Under the pieces are notes generated by a model. That model did not search any database. It saw nothing but the letters and a program-made list of their open reading frames with translations, and was not told where the DNA came from. The translations under genes and the position numbers were made by a program. A stretch of DNA of 64,000 nt. It comes from Methylovirgula sp. (GTDB taxonomy: Bacteria; Pseudomonadota; Alphaproteobacteria; Rhizobiales; Beijerinckiaceae). Of this stretch, positions 54,423 to 63,928 are shown one piece after another (the stretch's first letter is position 1; every line of letters starts with the position of its first letter). The stretch spans positions 2,292,501 to 2,356,500 of the forward strand of contig NZ_JBBCGP010000001.1 of the NCBI RefSeq assembly GCF_037200945.1. Direction: 5' to 3'.

Positions 54423-55606
54423 GCCGGCGCGCCTTGGCCGCGATATGTTTGGCTTTTGCCTTCGCCGCAGGCCCCCTTTGCGCGGCACCATCGAAGCCGC
54501 CTTACGAACTCGTGCGCTCTTTGCATGCGCTGCAAGATCAGATTGTATTGGGCAATCGCACGGCGCGCATCGCTGTTTCCAGTCTTGCGGCCGAACTTGC
54601 GACTCGGCTGCTTTCTTACAATCCATCAGTGTGGCGCGAGCCGCGCAACGCGCGCGCAATTGTGACTTATGTTCTCAGCGGTGGCTCTCCGCGGGTCGCC
54701 GAGACGATACTCGCGAGTGGAGATTGCGCGCCGCAGGAAAAAACGCTTGTCGAGGCGGCGGTGGCTTATTCCGAGGGCCATGTCACAAGCGCAAGATCGC
54801 TTTTGGCAAATATCGATGCGCGCACGCTCGAGCCGATCGTGGGTGGTCATATCGCCCTGGCGCAGGCGGCGCTGGTCGCCAGCAAGGATCCATACAAGGC
54901 GATCGAACTTCTCGATGTCGCGCGGGTCCTGGCGCCTGGGACTCTTATAGAGGAAGCCGCCTTGCGGCGTGAGATATTCATTATCAATGCAACCGGAGAC
55001 TTCGATCGTTTCATCAGCCTGTCCGGCGACTATATCCGGCGCTTTCGCAACTCGACATACGCTGACAATTTCCGCGAGCATTTTTCCGATGCAATTGCCC
55101 GGCTCAACATCGCGGGTGATTCGGACCAGCTTGCACAGATCGATGATGCTTTGAGCAGTTTGCCGCCCGACGATCAGTTGAAGCTTTATCTCATGATCGC
55201 CCGTGCCTCGATTCTGATGGGAAAAATCTCGGCTGCGGAGTTTGCAGCGGCGAAAGCGGAGAGCCTGGCCTCGCCCGATTCAACCGAGAGCGGCCGCGCA
55301 CAACTTTACGATGGCGCAGCGCAAATCTTTACACCGCGCTACGCGCGTGGCGACGACATGCTCGATACGCTGAATGCCGCGCACCTTTCGCGCGAGGAAG
55401 TCGGCCTCAAGGATGCCGCGCAGTCGGTCTCGCAGCAAATTCATGAATGGCCGCAAGTCGACGCAAGGCAGCCTTTGGACAGCGCGGGGGCGCAGCCCCT
55501 GCCGCAGCAACTTAAGGCCGTCATCCAAAGCAGCGACGCGACGATGGATGCCGCGCAAAAGGCGCTTGCCGAAAGCGACAGTTTGGAGGCGACTAGCCAT
55601 GAATAA
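54419..55606 (+). CDS. motC: Motility protein MotC
   Basis: Periplasmic motor protein of 395 residues, specific to rhizobia-type flagella, thought to bind MotB. A signal peptide ends near CAA-P. The body is built of helical repeats (LHALQDQIVLGNRTARIAVS, then LVEAAVAYSEGHVTSARSLL). It lies between motB and fliK and overlaps both; MotE, its chaperone, is at 42.9 kb. Confidence 0.88.
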   Translation: MSRRALAAICLAFAFAAGPLCAAPSKPPYELVRSLHALQDQIVLGNRTARIAVSSLAAELATRLLSYNPSVWREPRNARAIVTYVLSGGSPRVAETILASGDCAPQEKTLVEAAVAYSEGHVTSARSLLANIDARTLEPIVGGHIALAQAALVASKDPYKAIELLDVARVLAPGTLIEEAALRREIFIINATGDFDRFISLSGDYIRRFRNSTYADNFREHFSDAIARLNIAGDSDQLAQIDDALSSLPPDDQLKLYLMIARASILMGKISAAEFAAAKAESLASPDSTESGRAQLYDGAAQIFTPRYARGDDMLDTLNAAHLSREEVGLKDAAQSVSQQIHEWPQVDARQPLDSAGAQPLPQQLKAVIQSSDATMDAAQKALAESDSLEATSHE

Positions 55607-57293
55607 TATCAGCGGCTTTTCCAACGCTCTTCTTACGACCTCTCAGCTTCCGACTTCAGACCCGACAAGCGGAAGCGATCCCGCTGCATCGGACCAACAA
55701 TCAGACGCGTTTGGGGACGTGTTGGCAGGATTGTCCCAGCAGAGCGATAATCAGCAGGCTTCCACCCGCGCCCCAAATGGGGGCGGGTGGAAGGCGCTCG
55801 GCGGCGATATATTTCCCGACGCCAGCAACGGATCGGCGGATCAGGGTAATTCTTTTGGCGTTGGCGGATCTCTCGGTGAAGCCACCGACGAAAAATCCGC
55901 GCAAACGCGCGCACTCCACCAAAATCTAGCCCAATTGTCGCTATCAAGCGGGAAGCTCGCAAATAGCGAAGCTCCATCGAATTCGCCCTATGGCGCGCAG
56001 ATGAAGACCAGAAATCCGGCGCTGCCGGGCCAGTCCACCTCAGCCAATACGGGCGCTCAGGTGCGGTCGTTGTCCGGCGTGGCAATTGGCAGCGCCGCCG
56101 CATCGCTCATTTCGCGTCAGGCTGGCGTGGAGGATGGCGCGGACATTCCGGCTTCGGTATCCGGTTCAACCAATCTGGCAGCCAAGAATACCGGCGATAT
56201 CGTGGGCAAAAGCGGCACACCGTCCTCCGCTATCCCGCAACCGCCAGCAAAAATCCCGGCCAATGTTCAGACGCCGGCATTCCTCGCAAGCCAGCGGCAG
56301 CAGGCCGCTGAGGCGGGTGCAAATACCGGGAAGCCAGGGCGGCCAGATTCGCTTGCCTCTTCGGTCGCGTCTGGCATCGATGAACATGCAACTCAAAGCG
56401 TCGCCTCTTCTTCGCCTACGAGTGCAGATCGTCGGCGACGCGTCGAGAGCGACACGGGGCAAACGCCGGCTGGACCGAATCTCGACGCGCAAATGGCCGG
56501 TGCGGCGATGGCCGCTGTGATTCCCGCCGTGCCATTTGCCGCATCAAGCCCTGGTTTGCAGGCTCCTCCTGCCTCCGCGCACGGACTGCCGGGCGTGAAT
56601 GTTGATCCGGCTAAAGCGACCTTGGCTGCGCTCGATGCCGAGCCCGCGCATGAGGATCACGAGCATTCGGCGCCCATCAAGGTCGATGCCGTCTCGCATA
56701 CAACGCATTTCACGCCGGTCGCGTGGCTTTCGCCGTCGCAACAGGTCGTCAATGCGGTAAGTTCCACTTTGCCGACGGAATCAACTGCGGAAGTGGAAGG
56801 CGGGGCGTCCACGCCCGCGGACGTTAATAGTCTTGCCGAGACAGCACGGCCGTCGTCTGTATCCCTCAAGACGCTCAATCTGCAGCTCGATCCTCAAGAT
56901 CTCGGCGCGGTCAGCATCAGGCTCAATTTGTCGGCGACCGGCCTGACTGTCGAAGTTCAGGCGAGCCAGATTGGCACCGCTGATCTCCTCGAGAAAGACA
57001 GGCGAGCGCTCACGGACGGACTCAATGGTGCGGGCTACACCGTATCAGGTGTTGAAATCAGCTTCGCACCCTCAAGTGGGGCGACGACGGGCTTTACTGA
57101 TCAAGGTTTAGCGCAGAATTTTTCTGGTCAGAGCTTGGGCAGCGATTCGCAGGGCAATGGCGGGTCGCAGACTCAAGATGGTGGCACCAGCGACTCCTTC
57201 TCACGCCAAAATCCCAAACAAGATGGCCATGGCACTCCGGAAACGGCACGGTCTGCGGCTCAGCGTTCTGCTGGCTCTGGCCTTTATATCTAA
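55599..57293 (+). CDS. fliK: Flagellar hook-length control protein FliK
   Basis: Hook ruler of 564 residues (MotD in Sinorhizobium). Most of it is low-complexity Ser/Ala/Gly/Gln, typical of FliK. The globular C-terminal domain is clear at about residues 425-495: SLKTLNLQLDPQDLGAVSIR, then LNLSATGLTVEVQAS. The ATG at 55599 overlaps the motC stop; the long frame upstream is not coding. The last 71 bases overlap the next gene in another frame. Confidence 0.88.
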   Translation: MNNISGFSNALLTTSQLPTSDPTSGSDPAASDQQSDAFGDVLAGLSQQSDNQQASTRAPNGGGWKALGGDIFPDASNGSADQGNSFGVGGSLGEATDEKSAQTRALHQNLAQLSLSSGKLANSEAPSNSPYGAQMKTRNPALPGQSTSANTGAQVRSLSGVAIGSAAASLISRQAGVEDGADIPASVSGSTNLAAKNTGDIVGKSGTPSSAIPQPPAKIPANVQTPAFLASQRQQAAEAGANTGKPGRPDSLASSVASGIDEHATQSVASSSPTSADRRRRVESDTGQTPAGPNLDAQMAGAAMAAVIPAVPFAASSPGLQAPPASAHGLPGVNVDPAKATLAALDAEPAHEDHEHSAPIKVDAVSHTTHFTPVAWLSPSQQVVNAVSSTLPTESTAEVEGGASTPADVNSLAETARPSSVSLKTLNLQLDPQDLGAVSIRLNLSATGLTVEVQASQIGTADLLEKDRRALTDGLNGAGYTVSGVEISFAPSSGATTGFTDQGLAQNFSGQSLGSDSQGNGGSQTQDGGTSDSFSRQNPKQDGHGTPETARSAAQRSAGSGLYI

Positions 57294-57804
57294 CGGCGCG
57301 GCCGCGGCCTCCCAATCCCTCGTCTGCGAGCGCGAGATGACTCGCGCCTCGGCAAAATACGGTGTTCCGCTCGGCGTTCTTTACGCTGTCGGCCTGACGG
57401 AGACTGGCCGGCGCGGCACGCTCAGTCCTTTCGCGCTGAACATCGAAGGGCCGTCTGTGTTTCCGCAAACGCTCGACGAAGCCCTCCAGCAATTTGCCGA
57501 TGCGCAGCACCGGGGCGTGAAGCTGATCGATATCGGCTGTATGCAGATCAACCATCATTATCACGGCAGTCATTTCGCCTCGGTGGCGGAGATGTTCGAT
57601 CCGCATGCCAATGTCGACTACGCCGCCCGTTACCTCCGGGATTTGAAAGAGCAGGAAGGCAGTTGGACCCTGGCCGCAGCGCGCTATCACGCTGGCCCCG
57701 ATAACGATCCGGCGCAGAAACAATATGTCTGCGAAGTCATCGCCAATATGGTTGCGAGCGGCTTCGGAACCTGGACGGATTCGGCGCGCACCTTTTGCCG
57801 CTGA
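57223..57804 (+). CDS. Exported lytic transglycosylase (SLT domain)
   Basis: A 193-residue periplasmic muramidase. A signal peptide (to AAA-S, about residue 28) is followed by a single SLT domain with catalytic Glu60 in YAVGLTETG and the conserved DIGCMQINHHYHGSHF and YAARYLRDL. It probably opens peptidoglycan for the rod, as related enzymes do in flagellar clusters. Its start lies inside fliK, so its signal peptide is encoded in the overlap. Confidence 0.85.
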   Translation: MAMALRKRHGLRLSVLLALAFISNGAAAASQSLVCEREMTRASAKYGVPLGVLYAVGLTETGRRGTLSPFALNIEGPSVFPQTLDEALQQFADAQHRGVKLIDIGCMQINHHYHGSHFASVAEMFDPHANVDYAARYLRDLKEQEGSWTLAAARYHAGPDNDPAQKQYVCEVIANMVASGFGTWTDSARTFCR

Positions 57805-57931
57805 TGCAACGCGAGTTGCAGGAGAGTCACGTCCGCAAGTGGTATTGAGTCTTTTAAATCACACGCCCCTCTCCAAATTGAATCCGCGACGGTCCGAAGT
57901 CTCAAAACGCGACAGTATTGTTTGACGACAC

Positions 57932-57947
57932 TTAAGACTTAGCTAAC
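57932..57947 (+). promoter_or_regulatory. CtrA-like box upstream of rem
   Basis: TTAAGACTTAGCTAAC fits TTAA-N7-TTAAC with one mismatch (CTAAC). It lies 41 bases before the rem start in an A/T-rich gap, the position expected for a promoter-proximal CtrA site. Confidence 0.5.
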
Positions 57948-57987
57948 AGTAAATAAGGGCTAAACAACTGATTCGGGGGGCGATTCC

Positions 57988-58662
57988 GTGCTGGTAATCG
58001 TGGATGAGCGGGACATGGTAACTGCGGGTTATGCATGTCGCTTCGATAGTGAGGGCGTATCCGCAGCCAGATTTTGCACCGATGAATTCCGGGAATGGGT
58101 TCAGACGGTCGCAGATACGGATCTTTATGCGGTCGAAGCTTTTTTACTGGGTGATTGTCGCGACCGCGAAGGGCTACCAAAAATGATCCGCGAGCGTTCC
58201 CGCGCGCCGGTTATCGCAATGAATGAGGCGCCGTCGCTCGAGCAGACGCTTAGTCTCTTTGCGGCGGGCGTTGACGATGTCGTCCGCAAGCCGATTCATG
58301 TTCGTGAGATTCTTGCTCGTGTAGGTGCGATCCGACGACGACTCGAAGTGGAGCAGGATCACGCCATCGTCGGCGAGATGCGCGTTTTCTTTGACGGGCG
58401 CGATCCGGAGATCAAGGGCAGCATTTTGCCGTTGCCGCGCCGCGAGCGGCGCATTCTCGAATATCTGGTCGCCAATCGCGGTCGCCGCGTGAGCAAGGCG
58501 CAGATCTTTAATTCGATCTACGGCATTTTTGACGACAACGTTGAAGAGAATGTTGTCGAAAGTCACATCAGCAAGTTGCGCAAGAAATTGCGCCGCCATC
58601 TTGGCTACGATCCAATCAATTCGGTGCGCTATCTGGGCTATCGCCTCGCTGAGGCCCAATAG
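57988..58662 (+). CDS. rem: Flagellar transcriptional activator Rem/FtcR (OmpR type)
   Basis: A 224-residue OmpR-like activator that turns on later flagellar genes in rhizobia. The N-terminal receiver-like domain keeps the KP lysine (VRKPIHVREI) but lacks the normal phospho-acceptor strand (it reads AFLLGDCRD), so it is probably not phosphorylated in the usual way. The C-terminal winged helix shows LPLPRRERRILEYLVANRGR and VVESHISKLRKKL. The start is GTG at 57988 with GGGGGG 7 bases before. It sits between the transglycosylase gene and flgE. Confidence 0.88.
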   Translation: MLVIVDERDMVTAGYACRFDSEGVSAARFCTDEFREWVQTVADTDLYAVEAFLLGDCRDREGLPKMIRERSRAPVIAMNEAPSLEQTLSLFAAGVDDVVRKPIHVREILARVGAIRRRLEVEQDHAIVGEMRVFFDGRDPEIKGSILPLPRRERRILEYLVANRGRRVSKAQIFNSIYGIFDDNVEENVVESHISKLRKKLRRHLGYDPINSVRYLGYRLAEAQ

Positions 58663-58733
58663 TTGGCGTGACGCCATGGCGTGTTCCATGCGTTGAAATA
58701 TGACGCCTCTGATTTTCTGTTAAATGACAAGCG

Positions 58734-58780
58734 ATGTGCCGGGAAGCGATTACGTTTCCCGGCACATTTGCGTTTGTTTC
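58734..58780 (+). terminator. Rho-independent terminator after rem
   Basis: A perfect 12-bp stem, ATGTGCCGGGAA and TTCCCGGCACAT, encloses a 10-base loop, and a T-rich stretch follows. It lies 71 bases after the rem stop and about 100 bases before flgE, so flgE has its own promoter. Confidence 0.75.
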
Positions 58781-58866
58781 GTTGTTTCGCGGCGATGTGC
58801 GTTTCGCGCAAGCCCCGCACAAGTCGCTAGCCTTTTAATCAGTTCAGACGAGCAGGAGAAACGGCG

Positions 58867-60099
58867 ATGAGTCTTTTTAGTGCGTTGATGGCGAGCGTGT
58901 CGGGCATGAACGCTCAGGCGAATGCGCTTTCGACTATCTCGGATAACATCGCGAACGCGAATACCGTGGGCTACAAAGAAGCCTCGACGCAGTTCGAGGA
59001 TATGCTCAACGAATTCAGCCCTAACGAATACGACGCGGGCGGCGTCGGCACGGTCGTCAACTACAGTATCTCGCAGCAAGGCGATCCGACTGCGACCAGC
59101 GATTCGACCAATATGGCGATCGAGGGCAATGGCTTTTTTGTCGTCCAGAACGCGAGTGGCCAGACATTCCTGACCCGCACCGGCTCCTTTGAGCCAGATG
59201 CGCAGGGCAATCTCGTCAACGCGTCGGGCTATACTTTGATGGGCTATCCGCCGGTTCCTTCGCCGCCCAGCTATTCCCCAAATGATCTGGTGCCGGTGCA
59301 AATTTCGACGTCGAGCCTTTCGCCCGCGGTGGCGTCAACCTCTGCGACATTGACGGGCAATCTCGATTCGTCGTCGGCAACCGTCGCCGCGGCTGATCTG
59401 CCGTCCGCCACTCCCCCCGGTTCTGGCTTCACCAGCATGACGCCGGTCACAACCTATGACAGTCTCGGCAACCCCACGACCCTGAACGTCTACATGTCAA
59501 ATATGGGGGGCGGTCAATGGGAGATGGACGTCTACAATTCCGCGGGCACCCCAAGTGGGCCGCCAGGAGCGCCGTTGAAGACGCAGGATCTGCAATTCAG
59601 CACGACGACGGGCGCGTTGCAGACGCCGACAACGCCCGTATCGGTTACGGTCAATGGTCAGGCAATCGCGTTCGACCCGTCCAAGCTGACGCAGCTCGCT
59701 TCATCAACCTCCGTCCAGGGTTCCGCTAACGGCAATCCCCCGGGGACTTATGAAAGCGTCTCGGTCTCTCAGGATGGCGTTCTGTCCGAGACCTTTTCCA
59801 ACGGTGTGACCACGCCAATTTATCAAATTCCACTCGCGACGGTGCCGGCGGTCAATGCGATGACTTCGATGGCCGGCGATGTGTTCGAGCCGAATTCAGA
59901 CTCCGGCAAGATGCAGCTTGGCGGCGCCAACAACAATGGCTTCGGCTCGATCAACGGATCGGAAGAAGAAACCTCGACTGTCGACCTGGCGACCGAACTC
60001 ACCAACATGGTCGTGACTCAGAACAGCTACCAGGCCAATTCGAAAGCATTCTCCGTCGGCTCGGACATGCTGAGCGAGTTGGTCAATCTTCTGAAATAA
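58867..60099 (+). CDS. flgE: Flagellar hook protein FlgE
   Basis: Hook protein of 410 residues. The N terminus has ALSTISDNIANANTVGYKEA, and FVVQNASGQTFLTRTGSFEP follows. The C terminus has EEETSTVDLATELTNMVVTQ and SYQANSKAFSVGSDMLSEL. A GCAGGAGAAA ribosome site precedes the ATG. Confidence 0.96.
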   Translation: MSLFSALMASVSGMNAQANALSTISDNIANANTVGYKEASTQFEDMLNEFSPNEYDAGGVGTVVNYSISQQGDPTATSDSTNMAIEGNGFFVVQNASGQTFLTRTGSFEPDAQGNLVNASGYTLMGYPPVPSPPSYSPNDLVPVQISTSSLSPAVASTSATLTGNLDSSSATVAAADLPSATPPGSGFTSMTPVTTYDSLGNPTTLNVYMSNMGGGQWEMDVYNSAGTPSGPPGAPLKTQDLQFSTTTGALQTPTTPVSVTVNGQAIAFDPSKLTQLASSTSVQGSANGNPPGTYESVSVSQDGVLSETFSNGVTTPIYQIPLATVPAVNAMTSMAGDVFEPNSDSGKMQLGGANNNGFGSINGSEEETSTVDLATELTNMVVTQNSYQANSKAFSVGSDMLSELVNLLK

Positions 60100-60131
60100 T
60101 CGTCGCTTCCCTCTGATCTTGAGTTCGTGCC

Positions 60132-61598
60132 ATGAATCTCACGACTGCCACGAATATCGCCCAGCAGGCTTTGTCGACGGTCTCAGCCGAATCCGCGACC
60201 GTTTCGCGCAATATCAATGGCGTGAACATTCCTGGGTTCGCGCAGAAGCTTGCGAATGTCATATCGACCTACGACGGGGGGTCCGAGGTTGTTTCGGTCA
60301 CGAACGCGCAAAATCAGGCGCTGTTCGGCAATGTTCTCGGGGCGACATCTGCGTCGGCGACCCAGGCGGCAATCTCGAATGGGCTCACCTCGTTGCTGGC
60401 AATTGTCGGTGAGCCCGGCTCCGATACGTCGCCGGCGGAGCAACTCAGTGATCTCACCAACGCAATCCAGCAATATGAGGCGTCGCCCTCGAGTAGTAGC
60501 CTCGCAACGGCCGCGGTGACTGCCGCACAAAAGCTGGCGGGTACGCTGAACAGCGCGACGGCGACAGTGCAGCAGGTCCGCGAACAAGCCGATACGCAGA
60601 TGGCTTCGTCGGTTTCGTCGATCAATTCTCTGTTAACGCAATTTCAGAATGTCAATCAGCAGATCGTCACCGGCACGGCCACCGGAGCGGATGTCACCGA
60701 TTTGCAGGACACCCGGAACTCGATTCTCACGCAACTCTCACAGCAAATCGGCATCACCACCTCGACCGGCGCCAACGGCGAAATGTCGGTCTATACCGAC
60801 AGCGGCGTCGCGCTTGACCAGGGCGGCACCGTGAGCAGTGTGACGTTCCAGCCGACGCAAACGTACACGGCAGGAACGACTGGCAATGCCGTTTATATCG
60901 ATGGGATTCCGGTGACCGGAAGCTCGTCCACAATGCCGATTCAATCCGGCGCGCTGGCTGGCCTCGCGACGCTTCGTGATGACGTCACTGTGACCTATCA
61001 GGCGCAGCTCGACCAGACGGCAAGCGGGCTCATCAGTGCCTTCAGCGAGACGAACCCGGCAAATTCAAGCGATACGGAGGCGGGGCTCTTCACGAATGGC
61101 GCGAGTACGGCGTTGCCAACTTCCGCGCAAGTAACGGGTCTCGCCGGCACGATTGCCGTCAATGCGGCGGTCGATCCGAGCCAGAGTGGCAATCCAGAGT
61201 TGTTGGGCAATGGTATCAATTTCAATTTCAACACGTCGGATCAGGGCAGCTTCGATACGCAGCTTGAGCAATATCTGACCAATCTTTCCGCCAACCAGAC
61301 CTTCTCCAGCGCTGGTCAGATCGGCACGACCAATACGCTTGAGGGATATGCAACGGCATCGGTAAGTTGGCTGGATACCGAACAACAGCAAGTCACGTCC
61401 GAGAGCGCCTTTCAGAGCACGTTGCTCTCGACATCGACGACGGCGCTCTCGAATTCGACGGGTATCAATCTCGACGACGAGATGTCGCAAATGCTTGACC
61501 TCGAAAACTCCTATTCCGCGTCAGCGAAATTGCTGACAACGATTAATGACATGTTCGCCGATCTGGCGAACGCAGTTGACCAGGCGACCAGCGCATGA
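60132..61598 (+). CDS. flgK: Hook-filament junction protein FlgK
   Basis: HAP1, 488 residues, between hook and filament. The N terminus SAESATVSRNINGVNIPGFA and the C terminus GINLDDEMSQMLDLENSYSA are typical of FlgK. Its stop overlaps the flgL start by 4 bases. Confidence 0.95.
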   Translation: MNLTTATNIAQQALSTVSAESATVSRNINGVNIPGFAQKLANVISTYDGGSEVVSVTNAQNQALFGNVLGATSASATQAAISNGLTSLLAIVGEPGSDTSPAEQLSDLTNAIQQYEASPSSSSLATAAVTAAQKLAGTLNSATATVQQVREQADTQMASSVSSINSLLTQFQNVNQQIVTGTATGADVTDLQDTRNSILTQLSQQIGITTSTGANGEMSVYTDSGVALDQGGTVSSVTFQPTQTYTAGTTGNAVYIDGIPVTGSSSTMPIQSGALAGLATLRDDVTVTYQAQLDQTASGLISAFSETNPANSSDTEAGLFTNGASTALPTSAQVTGLAGTIAVNAAVDPSQSGNPELLGNGINFNFNTSDQGSFDTQLEQYLTNLSANQTFSSAGQIGTTNTLEGYATASVSWLDTEQQQVTSESAFQSTLLSTSTTALSNSTGINLDDEMSQMLDLENSYSASAKLLTTINDMFADLANAVDQATSA

Positions 61599-62638
61599 GC
61601 TCGTACATCTCATCTTATTCGATTTCTACGGCGTTGCGTCAGTCCATTCTCTCGGAGCAGACCAACTTGGCGCAAGCGCAACAAGAGGTCTCGACCGGGG
61701 ATTACGCAGATGTCGGTCTCGCCCTTGGCGCGGACGCGGGGCAGGACATCGATTTGCGTAACCAGGAATCGCTGCTCAAGACGTTTACGACGACAAATAA
61801 TCTGGCGGCGACAAATCTGAGCAGCATACAAAACGTGCTTACTGAGCTTCAGACAAGCGCCCAGAGTATGGTGACGGATTTAACTGGCGCAACCGGTCAA
61901 AACGGAGTCGGTGCGACCTTGCAAGAGCAGGCACAAAGTGCGCTGCAGCAACTTATCGCGGGGCTCAACACGAATTCGGGCGGAAATTATCTTTTCGGCG
62001 GCACGAATAGCTCGGTTGCGCCGATCACTGACTATTATGCTTCTGGTTCGGCGAACCAAGCGGCCGTCAATTCCGCGTTCTCGTCTTCTTTCGGCTTTTC
62101 GCAAAGCGATCCCGGCGTCGCAAATATAACGGCGAGCCAGATGCAGAGCTTCCTGGGCGGCCAGTTCTCATCGCTCTTCCAGGGTTCGAGCTGGACATCA
62201 GACTGGTCGTCGGCGAGCAATACTGAAACGACAAGCGAAATCTCGCCTTCGCAAACCGTTGACACGTCAGTCAGCGCCAACAATCCGGCCTTCCAGGATA
62301 TTGCGCAGGCCTACACGATGCTCGCCAGTGTTGGTACGCAGAATTTGAGCAGCTCGACGTTGCAGACTGTCATGACGAATGCCGAAAATCTTTTGAACAC
62401 CGGCCTCACGGCTTTGACGAATGTGCAAGCCGGCGTGGGCACCGCCCAGAGCGACATTACGTCGGCCAATAATCAGATGTCAGTCGAAATGAATGTTCTG
62501 AATACGCAGATCGGCAATCTTGAGGGCGTCAATCCTTTCGACGCGACGACTGAAGTGACAAATCTGCAAACGCAGATCGAAACTTCTTACGAGCTGACAT
62601 CGCAACTTTCACAGCTGAGCTTGGTGAAATACCTCTAA
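61595..62638 (+). CDS. flgL: Hook-filament junction protein FlgL
   Basis: HAP3, 347 residues, with a flagellin-like N terminus (SEQTNLAQAQQEVSTGDYAD) and the SGGNYLFGGTNS segment typical of FlgL. The C-terminal helix ends in YELTSQLSQLSLVKYL. It follows flgK with overlapping start and stop. Confidence 0.94.
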   Translation: MSSYISSYSISTALRQSILSEQTNLAQAQQEVSTGDYADVGLALGADAGQDIDLRNQESLLKTFTTTNNLAATNLSSIQNVLTELQTSAQSMVTDLTGATGQNGVGATLQEQAQSALQQLIAGLNTNSGGNYLFGGTNSSVAPITDYYASGSANQAAVNSAFSSSFGFSQSDPGVANITASQMQSFLGGQFSSLFQGSSWTSDWSSASNTETTSEISPSQTVDTSVSANNPAFQDIAQAYTMLASVGTQNLSSSTLQTVMTNAENLLNTGLTALTNVQAGVGTAQSDITSANNQMSVEMNVLNTQIGNLEGVNPFDATTEVTNLQTQIETSYELTSQLSQLSLVKYL

Positions 62639-62669
62639 CCCGCGTTCTTAGGAAGGGCGATCAGCAACC

Positions 62670-63017
62670 ATGTATCAGTTCTCTTACCAAGAGATAATGG
62701 AAGGCAACACGCAAGATGCGCGCGCGCGAGAGCGGCAGGCCATGCAGCGTGCGATCGAATTGCTGGAACTCGGCCAGCAAAGGGGCGTCAGGTCGATGGA
62801 GGCCGCGGAAGCGCTGAACTATCTGAACAGGCTGTGGCATCTTTTCATCGATGATTTAGCCAGGCCGGAAAACGATCTGCCCAACGCCTTGCGCGCCGAG
62901 CTGATTTCAATCGGTATTTGGATCACAAATGAAATCAATCGCATGCGACTCGGCAAGACCGAGAATTTCGGTGGTTTGATCGAGATTTGTACGATCATCC
63001 GCGACGGTTTGAATTGA
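62670..63017 (+). CDS. flaF: Flagellar biosynthesis regulator FlaF
   Basis: A 115-residue cytoplasmic protein needed for flagellin synthesis and secretion in Alphaproteobacteria. Diagnostic parts are DARARERQAMQRAIELLELG, YLNRLWHLFIDDLARPENDL and LRAELISIGIWITNEINRMR. It pairs with FlbT, encoded 7 bases later. Confidence 0.94.
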   Translation: MYQFSYQEIMEGNTQDARARERQAMQRAIELLELGQQRGVRSMEAAEALNYLNRLWHLFIDDLARPENDLPNALRAELISIGIWITNEINRMRLGKTENFGGLIEICTIIRDGLN

Positions 63018-63024
63018 GGCGACG

Positions 63025-63435
63025 ATGCGAATTTCACTTCGCGCAGGCGAGCGTCTCTACATCAACGGCGCGGTCGTGCTTGTTGATCGCAAGGTGTCCA
63101 TTGAATTGCTCAATGATGCGACGTTTCTGCTGGAAGCCCATGTGATGAATGTCGGTGATGTGACCACGCCGCTCCGGCAGCTCTATTTCATCACGCAGAT
63201 CATGCTGATGAATCCAGCGGATACGCCCGCGGCGGCGGAAATGTTCGCGCAAGCTATCAGGAATAATCGGAAGTTATTCGCCGAACCGCGAATTTTGGCC
63301 GGCCTCGATTCGGCCGAGCAGTTCGTCTCGGAAGATCGGAAGTTCGACGCGTTGAAGACCATTCGCACATTGCTGCCGATCGAGGCTGAGGTTCTTTGCG
63401 TCGGCGAAGGCCCAATCGCCGGAGCGGCAGCTTAA
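63025..63435 (+). CDS. flbT: Flagellin mRNA regulator FlbT
   Basis: A 136-residue RNA-binding regulator that in Caulobacter acts on the flagellin mRNA leader. It begins LRAGERLYINGAVVLVDRKV and contains TTPLRQLYFITQIMLMNPAD. With flaF it sits between flgL and flgD, the rhizobial order. The flagellin leader at 49.8 kb has a hairpin that could be its target. Confidence 0.94.
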   Translation: MRISLRAGERLYINGAVVLVDRKVSIELLNDATFLLEAHVMNVGDVTTPLRQLYFITQIMLMNPADTPAAAEMFAQAIRNNRKLFAEPRILAGLDSAEQFVSEDRKFDALKTIRTLLPIEAEVLCVGEGPIAGAAA

Positions 63436-63446
63436 GGAGACCGCCT

Positions 63447-63926
63447 ATGTCAGTCGATCCAACATCTCCAACTTCGCCGACCCAGAATTCATCCAATTCT
63501 TCGCAGCAGCCGCAATCTGCCGCGGCTTCGGCGACGGTCAATTACAATCAATTTCTGCAATTGCTTGTCGCCGAATTGCAGAACCAGGATCCGACGAGCC
63601 CAACGGATCCGACCCAGTACATGAGCCAGTTGGCGTCGTTCTCGCAAGTTGAGCAGCAAATCGACACCAATTCGAAGCTCGATACGATGCTGACATCGAA
63701 CGCGCTTTCGCAGGCCGAACAGATGATCGGGCAGACAATAACCTCACCCGACGGTTCCACAAAGGGCACGGTCGAATCCGTCAATCTCAATTCCAGTGGC
63801 GGCACGACCGCGACGTTGACCGATGGCAGCACGGTGACGTTGACGACCGGCAGCAGTGCGGCGAACACGACGACCTTGAGCGACGGCACACAGTTCGAGT
63901 TGCCGAGCGGCTTGACGATCAACTGA
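63447..63926 (+). CDS. flgD: Flagellar hook cap protein FlgD
   Basis: Hook assembly scaffold of 159 residues. The key motif is NYNQFLQLLVAELQNQDPTS, followed by YMSQLASFSQVEQQI and LSQAEQMIGQTITSPDGST. It is a short FlgD without the large C-terminal domains, as usual in rhizobia. The ATG at 63447 has AAGGAG upstream. Confidence 0.94.
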   Translation: MSVDPTSPTSPTQNSSNSSQQPQSAAASATVNYNQFLQLLVAELQNQDPTSPTDPTQYMSQLASFSQVEQQIDTNSKLDTMLTSNALSQAEQMIGQTITSPDGSTKGTVESVNLNSSGGTTATLTDGSTVTLTTGSSAANTTTLSDGTQFELPSGLTIN

Positions 63927-63928
63927 TC

